From assembly GCF_901000735.1 (NCBI RefSeq), contig NC_081545.1, forward strand, positions 21,724,100-21,788,099: a stretch of DNA of 64,000 nucleotides, written 5' to 3'. Each line of letters begins with the position of its first letter. The first letter of the stretch is position 1. Made by a program: the position numbers and the translations under genes. This DNA comes from Corylus avellana. Taxonomy: Eukaryota; Streptophyta; Magnoliopsida; Fagales; Betulaceae. The notes below the pieces were generated by a model. The model searched no databases and was not told the origin of the DNA. It was given only the letters and a program-made list of their open reading frames with translations. Below are positions 47,601-59,600 of this stretch, one piece after another.

Positions 47601-50600
47601 TCGTTATTTGCGGAGTGTATTCTTGCTCTTTGAAGCTGCCTCCGGGTTGAAGGTTAATTTGGCCAAGTCGGAGTTAATTCCAGTGGGGATCGTGGAGCAA
47701 GTGGATAGGTTAGCCGGTATTCTAGGTTGTGGGGTTGCTTCTTTGCCGGTAAAGTACCTTGGATTGCCGTTGGGGGCCTCGTGTAAGGCTAAGCATATTT
47801 GGGATGGAGTTATCGAGAAGATAGAACGTCGGTTGGCTGGGTGAAAAATGTTGTATTTGTCGAAGGGTGGAAGAGTCACGTTGATCAAGAGCACTCTCGC
47901 CAATTTGCCTACATACTTTTTGTCTCTCTTTCCCATTCCAGTGAGCGTTGCTAAGTGGATTGAGAAGCTGCAGCGGGATTTCCTTTGGGGAGGTTTAAAC
48001 GATGAGTTCAAGTACCATCTGGTAAAGTGGTTGAAGATTTGTACCCCGATTAAGGAGGGAGGCCTGGGCATCAGGAACATTTTGGTGTTCAATCGCGCCC
48101 TATTAGGGAAATGGTTGTGGCGCTATGGAGTTGAGCGAGATTCTTGGTGGAGGACTGTGGTGCAGGCGAAGTTTGGTAGTGTTTGGGGAGGTTGGTGCTC
48201 TTTGGAGGCGGGTGGATCTTTTGGGGTGGGGTTATGGAAGAACATTTGGAAAGGTTGGGACACCTTCAAAAGGTTTATTCGGTTTGAGGTGGGGGTTGGG
48301 ACTAGGGTCAGATTCTGGCACGATTTGTGGTGTGGTAATACGGCTCTCAAGATAGCTTTCCCAGGCTTATTCAGCATTGCATGCGCCAAGGACGCCTCAG
48401 TTGCGGATCACTTGGAGGTGCTGGGTGGGTCCATTCAGTGGAATGTTTGTTTTGCTAGAGAGGCTCATGATTGGGAGGTGGATGTATTGGCCTCTTTTTT
48501 CCAGGTGTTACATTCTACTAGAGTGAGTCGAGGGTGTGAAGATAGGTTGTGGTGGAACTCTTCCAAAAGAGGCTGCTTTAAGGTCAAGCTCTTTTACACC
48601 TCATTGGCATGCACCGAAGGGAGGGGTTTTCCTTGGAAGAGTGTGTGGCGAACACAAGCGCCGCCACGGGCAAGTTTTTTGTTTGGTCGGCGGCTTTGGG
48701 CAAAATTTTGACCCTAGATAACCTCAGGAAGTGACAAGTGATTGTAACAAATAGATGCTATATGTGCAAAAGGAGTGAGGAGACGGTGGATCATCTCCTC
48801 CTTCATTGCGAGGTTGCCTATGCCCTATGGTGTACTTTTTTTGGTCATTTTGGGTTGTCTTGGGTGATGCCGAGACGGGTTTTGGATCTACTAGCCTGTT
48901 GGTGATCCTCGGGGAGGAGGGGGAGTGCCGCAGTTTGGAAGATGGTGCCCACTTGCTTTTTTTGGTGTTTATGGAAAGAAAGGAATAGTAGGTGTTTTGA
49001 GGATGTAGAGGGGACCTTGGAGGACATCTTAGCCTCTTTGGACTGTGGCACATGTCTTTCCATTGTCGATTACTTATGATGATTTTCTTTTTCGTTTTTC
49101 TTCTCGTTAGGTGATTCTGTTGTATACTCCCAGTGTACTTTGGGGCGCCTATACGCTTTTAATAAAACTTCTTATTACTTATCAAAAAAAAGGATACTTA
49201 AGCTAATTTAATGTGGATTATGTGGGTCTACAATAAATTAATCAGGCTTGATTTGGTAAACGCCTGCAAGAAGAATAGATTTCATTTATCTAGTTGCTAT
49301 TTTGACCATGGAATTGTTATTATGAGCATAGTTGACATAATGTGAGAATGCATACACTATTTTAGTAATGAATCCCTACTTTGGCACTTAAAGATCACTA
49401 TGCTAGTGTAGTTTTTGCAAAAACTGCATTATATGGTTTTTATTATATTTTTTTTTATGGGACATAGGTTCTAGGTATGATTGATAGTTACTATCTTAAC
49501 CCTTTTCCCCATCCTAGCAAATTCCCATAATCACATATCTTTTTTTGTTTTTGTAGGCTTTACTGTCGCATTACCCTTTAAAGTTTCAAAGACTAAGATG
49601 GTAAATTCTCTCTACTTCATTTCTTTTTTCATTGATCAATAACCATGATTGTACTTTATATGAGCTTATTTTTTTTATTTTTTTTTAATTTTTCTCAAAT
49701 GCAAAAGGTGGATGTTGGATTCGAGACGTCAAGTTAAAACTTGATCTGGGAGGTTTTTGTTAAATAGTCGGGTCAATTTCCTTTTTAGTAACTAGGTTTT
49801 CACGTTTTTTTTTTTACCAAAATTTCAATTTGTATCACAAATAGTACTCGACTTATGGGTAAATATCAATTTAGTACCTCTGTCACCATTCCGTTAGCCA
49901 AACTAATAGATTGCTATGGGGTGGTTTCGGCCACCCCTTGCGGCTTGTCTGGGGGTGGCCGAACCACTCCTAAGGCCCTTCAATTCCAAAAAAGAGGTGG
50001 CCGAAACCACCCTCAAAGGCCTTGGGGGTGGTCGACCCACCCCCAGACCGGCTGCAGGAGGTAGCTAAAACCACCCTCATTGCAGTTCATTAGTTTGGCT
50101 GACAAAATGGTGATGAAGGTACTAAATTTGTATTTACCCATATGTCAGGTACTATCTGTAACACGGATTAAAACCTAGGTGAGAAAAAATAAAAACATGA
50201 AAACGTAGGCACTAAAAAGGTAATTAACCCTGAATAGTAATCTAGTAAGGATCTTTTATGATTGGTTTATTTTTCAGGGATTGAATAGAAAATTTTAATT
50301 ATGAGTTATAGGTATTGCGTTGAGATTAGGTATATGGATGGTCCTGATAATTTATCACGCTAGCTTATATTTCTATAATTCATGGTTCAAATAAGCTTGA
50401 ATTTTATGCTTCTTCTTCTCTTTTCTAGTCTAAACTTTTTGAACGTATAGATGGACTACACATTTATTTCCCAAATTAAAAAGAGATTTATCTTGATTCA
50501 TATTTGTAAGATTTAGCTTAGATTGGCCTTTTATAGGTCCATGTTCAAAGCTGTCAAATTCTTTCTTCTTTTTTGGATGAGTTAAATTTTATATCTAAAT

Positions 50601-53600
50601 GGAAAACTATACAAATGCAGAGGGGCATACCCCAACAATTAAAATTCGGTCAACAGGGAATGCCCTTCTCACCTAAGTGCTAAGGAAACAAAATTACAAT
50701 AACGTGGTGTTTGGTTCGGAGAATCTAAACATTTCCTCAAGCATCTACATTCCCAAAAATGTGATGTTTGGAAATCGGAATTTTCGGGAATGAAACTAAC
50801 CCACGTTTGGGAATGATTAGGAATCTTGAGAATATGATATTTCCAAGTTTGGTTTACTCTTGGGCATCTTGTAGGAATTATTTATGTATCCAAGAGTATC
50901 CTTATGCTTTTCTTTTCAAGCGCATAAGGTTGTTTGATACAAAATTATTTAAAAATTAATCAAAAAATGACACGGAAGAAAAAAAAAAAAAATATAAACT
51001 ATGGGTTTTTTTGTTTTGATAATTAATGTGAATATTATTGAAAAAGTGTAGAGGGGCGCAACCTTAATGCAAAAATATATAAAATAGAAATCTCTACGGA
51101 ATATACAGAGAGCACATATTCAAGAACTTATCTATAGTTGGGACAACACTACGGTGATGAGCCAACGCCGACAAGTGTAGCATAGAGATCATATTCTTCC
51201 TCATCCCATCCACCGAACACTCCTTATCCTCAAACGTTCGGGCATTCCTCTCCTGCCAAATACACCATGTGATGCACAAAGGAACCATCCTCCAAATGAC
51301 TTTAGAGATATCCCTACCCCCCACTTGATTCCAGCAAGAAAGCAAGTCAAAGAAACTTTGCGGCATGACCCACTCAATACTGAACAAAGAAAAAACATAG
51401 TTCCATAACCGAGTAGCCACTTCACAATGAATCAACAAATGATCTACGGACTCCCCATTCTTTTTTCAAATACAACACCATTGCACTACTACAATACTCC
51501 TCTTTCGCAAATTGTTATGTGTCAGAATTTTGCCGAGAGCTGCAGTCCACCCAAAAAATGCTACTCGCGAAGGCACTTTAGAGCGTCAAATACTCTTCCA
51601 TGGAAACACCTCCCAATTTGGAATGGACAAGGCCTTATAGAACGATTTCACCTCAAGCGTACCCTTTTTAGATGAGGACCATTGAATACAGTCTGCATTA
51701 CCATAAGAAACCTTACAAGAGTATAGCAGTTCAAAGAAAGATGAGACCACATCCAATTCCCAATCCTGGGCGGAACGCACAAAAATGATATTCCACTCAA
51801 CCATCCCATTCCTCCAACTAAAATTATCCTTCACCCACGCTTCTTTGTACCTCGCAATACTAAACAAGGAAGGGAAAGCATGCTTCAACGGTTGATCGTC
51901 ACACCAAATATCATGCCAGAAGCGAACTTCCGATCCCATCCCCACCTCAGACCTCACGCCTTTCGCAAGTATCCCAACCTCTTCTAATAGGCTTCCACAA
52001 ACCCACACCATAAGAACCTGACACCGCCTTCGAACACCACTCACCATCCTGATCTTCATACTTGGCTTTGATTATCTTGTACCAAAGAGCCTCACTCTCT
52101 GTCGCATATCTCCATAACTATTTTTCCAAGAGAGCTTGATTAAACTTATGTACATTCCGAATGCCAATACTGCCGGCCCATAGGGGACTGCATATTTGGT
52201 TCCAATTAACAAGATGCAATTTTTGTTCGTCTCTCATTCCTCTCCACAGGAAATCTCTTTGAAGTTTCTCAATTCTTTTGACCACACTCATAGGAACAGG
52301 AAACAAAGATAAAAAATAAATCGGAAGATTAGACAACGTACTCTTTATAAGAGTTAATTGACCTCCCTTTGATAGATACAATTTCTTCCATCCTGCCATA
52401 TGACGCTCCATCTGCTCAAGCACACCATTCCACATAGACGTAGCCTTGTGCATAGCCCCTAATGGCAAACCCAAATACTTTATAGGCAAAGCCGCAACAC
52501 TATACCCAAGAATATTAGCCAAAATCCCAATGTTGTCTGCTTCTCCTATAGCAACAAGTTTTGATTTACCAAGATTAACTCTCAGCCCCGAAACTGCCTC
52601 AAAGCACAAGAGAATAAGGCATACGTATCGGATTTGCTCAAATATGCTTCACAGAAAATCAAGGTATCATCAGCAAATAAAGAATGAGAAACCACCAAAT
52701 CTGAAAAAGCCCTTTCTCCCATAGAGAAACCTGACAATAAACCTTGCTCTATCGTCGCATTCACCATCCCGCTCAAAGCCTCCATAACCAACACAAAAAG
52801 TAACGGCGACATTGGGTCCCCTTGCCGAATCCCCCGCGAACTATTAAAGAAATCCTCTGGCGTTGCATTTACCAAAATGGAGAATCTGACCGACGAAATA
52901 CACCACTCTATCCAACCCCTCCATCTCTCTCCGAACCCACATCTTTTCAGTAAGTACAACAAAAAGTCTCAGTTAACATGGTCATAAGCCTTTTCCAAGT
53001 CCAATTTGCAAATAACACCTGGCACCCCTAATCTCATACGACCATCCAAACATTCTTTAGCAATGAGCACATAATCTAATATTTGTCGCCCACCAATGAA
53101 AGCATTTTGAGAGTTAGAGATGATCTTTCCTAAAACAGTTTTCACTCTAGTGGCCAAGACCTTGGATAAAATTTTATACACCCCTCCCACCAAGCTAATG
53201 GGCAGAAAATCCTTCACCTCTATTGCATCCGCCTTTTCTTTGGAACCAAGGACACAAACGTTACATTCATACTCTTCACCAACTGGCGTCTTCGATGGAA
53301 TTCAGAAAAAAACAGCCATAACATCGTGTTTCACCACAGCCCAACAAGATTGGAAGAATGCCATGGTGAAACCATCCGGTCCCGGTGTCTTGTCACCCTC
53401 CATACCTTTTACCACCTCCCAAACCTCCTCCTCAAAGTCTCTTTCTAACCAATTCTTCTCCTCCTCATCAATGGACGAAAAAAATTGATTATCCATTTTA
53501 GGTCTCCAAGAACTTCGCTCAGAATATAAGCTTTGATAGAACTGCACAATATGTTCTTTTACCTCTGTAAGATTATAGGACAAAGCACCATTGATACGTA

Positions 53601-56600
53601 AAGCTTCCACACGATTATATCTGCAATGGGAATTAGCCACCTTATGAAAAAACCTAGTATTACTATCCCACTCCTTCAGCCACAACTCTCTCGATTTTTG
53701 TCGCCAATGTATTTCCTCAACAATAAAGTATTCTCCAATTCCTTCGACAGATCAGCCAATTTAATTTTTTCTTCCTCTACTAAACCTCTAGTTTCTGCCA
53801 TAACATCCAGCTCCTGGATCCCTTCCAACAACTCTTTTTTTTTTTCCTCCCAATGTCACCAAACACCGCGTTGTTCCATTTTTTCAAATCCAGTTTAAGG
53901 GATATCAGCTTATTAACCAAAACAAAACTAGGTAAGCCTTCAAACATATACGAATTCCACCAAGACTTAACCTTGTCAACAAAGCCTTTAGACCTTAACC
54001 ACATATTCTCAAATTTAAAATACTTACGACCTCCACTAGATTCCCCACAATCCAACAATAAGGGAAAGTGATTGGAAAGTAGACGTTGAAGCCTTCTTTG
54101 TGACATCGCCGGATAGTGATCCTCCCAATCTGGTGAGAATAAGAATCGATCAATTCTTGACCAAGTTTCATCTTCTTGATTATTGGACCATGTATGTAGA
54201 CCCCCTGCCAATGGAATATCCACCAAACCTTGTTCGGATATAAAATCCAAAAAATCCATCATGCCTGTAGAATAGTTCGAATCACTAGACCTCTCACTAG
54301 GAAACTGAACTATATTAAAATCCCCACCAAAACACCATGGTACCTCCCACACATTCATCAAACCAGCCAACTCCTCCCAAAGGATCCTTCTCTCCACATC
54401 ATCATTCGGGCCATACACCTCCCCAAACGCCCATTCAAAATGGTCCCCCACATTCTGAAAAGAACAGGCCATTGTGTAACTCCCCATACACTCCTCCTTT
54501 TTTTCAACCATCCTCCTATCCCACATGAACAACATGCCCCTCGATACCCCATTAGACCCCTTATACATCCAACCCACATGTTGGCCTCCCCATAAACTAT
54601 GTACCACCTCCCGGAAAATAAACTCCATCTTTGTTTCGATCAAGCACACAATTTCTGCTTTCCACTCTTTTAAATGACTCCTAATCCTCAATCTTTTCTT
54701 GAAGGCATTCAACCCTCTCACATTCCACACAATGATTTTTGGCTTCATAGACCACCATGTCGACCCCTCCCTCTTCCCTTACCTTGCTGGATTTCCGACC
54801 GGCCCCTTTCATAATTGATGTAACAGTCTGGTCTCTTCAGCTCCCTATTTCCTCTAGAAGCAGGGACACTAGAGGAAGTACCCACCACATCGATAACTGG
54901 CTGCTTACAAGAATCTTCAATATCATTGAGTAAAGCCTCCATTTTATCCTTTTCCCCCTCACAAGTCAATCCAATTTTGGGATAAAAGTCTATACACCTA
55001 TCAATAACCCAGCTATTGGTAACCTTTTCTAGTATTGTCTCCTCCAAACCAACTTCCCCATCATCACAACTACCCAAAACCAAATTCCCCTTGTTTTCAA
55101 CCATCCCTGGACCTGACCTATCATCAGAATACGACCCTGACCCCTCACTGAAGTCCATCGGCGAGGTCTGCACCACCCTAGAGAGCTGTCGCACGTCACA
55201 AGCATCCCCCACAGCTTCGTCAGGTTCAATTGGATGATAATCCTTCTTCGGATCCTCTCCATGTGACCCTTCCCCACCAGGCTTTGGTCCAACTCCTCCC
55301 AGGATTTCTGCCCCTCCGGCGAACAGCTCTGACGAACCTGTTTTTCGCTACTTCGACGAATCACAGAATTACTCTTCAAATTCTCCTTGGGACGTTGTTG
55401 CTCCGTTTGTGTCTCCACAGTCAACATCGCCAGTTTGGTCAGAATCACTTCTCCGGCCTATGCAACTTCTTCTTTCTCTGGTCCGACCCTTTCTTCGCCA
55501 AACCCATCCATATCTGTCACCATAGCCACCTTCGGTCTTCCTACCAGAAATTCTGTATTCATCAAAGCTTGACTATCCTCCTTTCCCACTGCATGTGTGG
55601 CTTTGTCTAGCTCCATCACCCTGTCTGCACCTAAAAGAAGTTCATGAGGACTGCTCCGGCTGGTCTCCGTTGACTTCTCTGGCGCCGGCTGGACGAGTTG
55701 CACCCACTGCTTCACCCGCCATCTTGCCCCTGTCTTGGGCTTCCTTCGATACTCAGTTTCTTTGTAATATTTGATGGGCTGATTGTAAGAAAGGCCCACT
55801 GTCACTAGGCCCCACTTGTATTTTATCATTCTTTTTTTTGGGCCCATTTGGCTTGTAATGCCACCCTTCCCACTATTAAAATCCACGCGATAATTTCCTT
55901 CTTCCACGTAATCTAGTCCATATTTCTGCATGTATCTTTCCATCTTGAATTTGAAAGATTCCAAAAGATCTCTCATTATTTTCATATTAACTACCCCTTC
56001 ATCCATGAGCTCCACCATCTCATTCCATTTTGAAATTGCATGATTCTCGGCCTTGATCTTCTCCTTTCCTTTCTTAGTCCTTTCAACGTTTTCCTTTCTG
56101 GGCACCTCTTTTGAATTTCCCATCTTGCCCTTTCCCCTTTCCTCTGTTTCAGACTCTAACCTCTTCCCCTCCACCACATCAGCAAACGTCTGCCTAGGAA
56201 CCACCGCTCGTGACTGTACTGGTGTAGCACTCTTCGTCTCCTTTGCATTCCTCACATAGTTCAGATGCTTCACGAGCCGCTCCATTTGCGATATACAATG
56301 CCTTCAACCCTGACCTTCACGCCCCTCCGGAATTACAACGAGATTGCATCTCCCTCCACGACCATATTAAGTTATCTCCATGAATTTCCCATACTTATTC
56401 ACCCTTTTCTGTAGAAACATAACTGGGCCGCCCATTCGGTGATCTCTGGATGCACCCGTCTCCATCGCCTCCGACGCCAACTCTTTCATCATCTTGAGTA
56501 ACCATACCAACCTCGTGACTCCCATGACAACCGTACTTAGATTCATTCTGCTCCATTCCGTCAACTTGATATTCGGACTCCCATTGGCTGAACGTGACTC

Positions 56601-59600
56601 GTATGGATTTGATTCCACGTAAAAATAACCCACGTAACCCATCGTATATTCAATGAGTTAGACTCTACAACCACTAGTGACTAAACAAAAAGAACAAATA
56701 AACCAGAGATACTTCCCGAAGTCTCTAACTAAATGACATGCTGTTCCATCTGAAAGCAGAAATTTGCCAATAGATAAATTGTGTATACTATTCTTCATTT
56801 TTCATCTATAATCAAATAAAACCCGTTCATTTCTGTTTTGTGGAGACATGTGCTATACTATATTTGTTTCCTCATTGCCACATCATACTTATGGTTCCAG
56901 TTACCATCAGATTGAATGGAAGCAATGACCAATAGATTGTTCCTTACATTTATATATAGATTATGATTTATTTTCTTTGTGGAATAAAATAGTTCCTCTC
57001 TTTTATATACGGATTTTACAAATGGTCACAATCAAACCCAAATAAGTAGCATTAAAAAAATAACTGTAACAAAATTATCACATATTTTGACTATAACCAT
57101 GATAATATTCAATAAAAAAAAAAAAAAAAAATCAAATAATAGCATCAATAAGTTCTAAAGTTTTTGTAAGGTATGGGGATTGAGAAAGCAAAATTTTTTA
57201 GTGCATACATGAGTTTTTTTTTTTTGCTCCTTATGAATAATAAATTTGGGCATTTTTGTCATTTAGAAGAAAAAAAAATTCCAAGGCCAAGGGAATGTGG
57301 ATTCCCACTTCTTTAGAAAGGAATCCGCATTTCTTAAAAAAGACGGCAAAATCCAGATTCCCACAAGCATTTGGATTCCCTTTTGTAAAATGCAACCAAA
57401 CAGGGTAACAGGCAAGTTTTGGTTGTGTTTCAGCCAATACAGGTCGATTTTCATCTGGTTCAGATGTTTTTTCAGTCATTTTTGTTGTGTTTTGTTTGGT
57501 TCAGCTTGGTTTTCAGCGAGCTGGGGATATTTCTGCTTGTTCAGTTTTGTTTTCAGCCGGTTGGTGATATTTCAGACTGTTCTGATTGTTTTTCGTTTGG
57601 TTTGTTGATATTTCGGTCAGTTTACATTGTTTTTTGTCTGGTTTGGTGATATTTCTGCCGGTTCAGTGTTGTTGCAGCCGGTTCCGAAGATTTTTTGGTC
57701 GGTTCAGTTTTTGACTGAACTGATTGTGTCAGCCATTCCTTTATTATTGCTATTGATATAATGGAATTCATTCTAGTCATTCCCTCCTACACCCTATAAT
57801 TCATGTAATTAATAATTTGACTTCAGGGTGGTAACTCAGTTATTGCCAACAATGGGATTTACTCTTCTATTGGAATTGGAACTGAAACTCTTGGTTGCCC
57901 CAGCTTCCTCATATTCAACCAAGAACCTTAATAATGGTGGTTTGCAGCCAGTTTCATGGTGTTTTCGGTCGATTATTCTTGTTTTTCAACCAATTTGCTG
58001 GTATTTCAACATGCAGATGAGTCTTTGTGTCAATAAGAGTTTGTATGTTAAATGCTAGGCTTATATGATATATATAAGTTCCAGCTTGAGGGGGGAGTGT
58101 TAGAAAGAAAGGGACAAGTGTCCCTATTTTAGAAGGTAGTCAGGAGTCGTTATGTGTTGTCCTGTGGTGAGGTGTTCCCTATGAATTGTCATATGGTGAG
58201 GTGTCCATATTTCAAAATACTGTATTTGTTCCTATATATATATCAATAGATTGTGAGGGCTAGATATAGATCCTGAGCCTCTCTCTTTTTTAGAAAATAC
58301 TAATCTTGACAGTTACTATATGCTGGATATTGTAGCTATAATATTCAAATTTGAATTTGATATAACAACATATTGGCAGATTGTAATTTGTTGTGCTTTT
58401 GATTTTGCAGGTGTATTTCTAGAAATGCATATTTCATATTTAACATGCTTCAGGTCTGTTTTGACTCCCACTCTTGTTGGTGACTAATCACCTTTGCGCT
58501 GTTTGTTTTACCCTTTTTTTTTTTGAAATTTTCTACATTTTGATAATCTTTGGGGCCACAAATCTCATCCCTTCTCAAAGGGCTGATATTTAAGAAAAAG
58601 TTTTATTCCAAGGGGTTGGCTCAGTGGTTGGACAGCGTGGGACTTTGAGTATGCTCCTCAAGGTCTTAGGTTTGAAACCCACTAAGTGCAAACTGCTTCT
58701 TGGGGCCATTGAACCGGGGGTTCACCCCTTGAATTAACCGAGGTGCACTTGCGGGAAACTCCTTGCCGAGGGCTTGTGCACCCGGAGCGAAGCTCCTAAT
58801 ACCTGATGCCAAATCAAAAAAAAAAAAAAAAAAAAGGTTTTATATCTTATTTGGGAAAATGAGTGTTGACTTTTTGGTATCATGAATTTTTCCTATTTCT
58901 TCTCTCTCTTGCCCATAAAAAATATATTGCTTGTCAGGCATTTGAACCCCCACTTGATATGAGCCAAGATGCGGATATTTTTGAAGACTCGCATCTTGAA
59001 AATCCCCCGAATGACCATTTCTTCTTGGGAGAGAGGAATGCTTGTTCTTGTCAATCGACAAGTGGAAGCTTGTGTTTCACCAAAAATGATCAAGCCTGTT
59101 GTGGGGAAGGGAGCAATGTGATCTGCAAGTCACCGAACGGGGCAAATATCAATGAGGTTTTTTTAGCATTTATATGACTGTATTAACTCTTTAAATAAAT
59201 GAAAGTTCAATGTATGGTCAGTTCTATCTATGTCTTTTTCATTTAGAAATTTGACCTCTGTAGATAACAACAGGAGATGGAAATTGAAGGTCATCATGAG
59301 TCTATCACTAGGAGGTATCCTCCAGGCTTGCATCCTCCAGGCTTCAATTATAATGAAGAGATAAATAAATGTGGTGGAAATGAGGTCACTGATTCCAATG
59401 GAAAAGGAAATGTAATGTCTTTTGATTTTTCTTCCAAGTTGTCATGCGTATGTAAACTTGTTGGAGAGTGTTTAGATCTAGGATCATGAGATATATAATA
59501 TTGGATTCTGGTGCACCACTCGATGATTGGGGCTCTTTAGAATTTAAACCTTCACTTAGGGTGAGATGGTAGCATCTCGTGCTTTTTCACCACTTACATT

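Larger units (their letters stand above)
40364..49190 (+). mobile_element. LINE C with perfect 16-bp TSD, split by nested LINE A2
   Basis: AGGATACTTAAGCTAA occurs immediately before (40348-40363) and immediately after the poly-A (49191-49206). C itself is about 4.1 kb (40364-42188 plus 46891-49190), with a 5' truncation inside ORF1. Its tail is GGGGCGCCTATACGCTTTTAAT, poly-A 7-8. It is in intron 2, same strand as the host gene. Confidence 0.95.
51006..56645 (-). mobile_element. LINE D, near full-length, minus strand
   Basis: It contains the start of ORF1 (56642), all of ORF2, and a tail with GTTGCGCCCCTCTACAC followed by a T-run on the plus strand at 51005-51017. It has many frameshifts and stops. 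It is the only element here that preserves the ORF1 N-terminus. It is antisense to the host gene, in intron 3. I found no TSD. Confidence 0.9.

Noticed and set aside
49705..49725. GGATTCGAGAC as a pol III B box
   Set aside because: No A box at proper spacing and no tRNA-like fold; it lies in plain intron sequence.
57297..57649. Plus-strand frames of 76-103 residues rich in Phe/Val/Ser
   Set aside because: They are read-through of the T-rich 41-bp repeat, not a protein.
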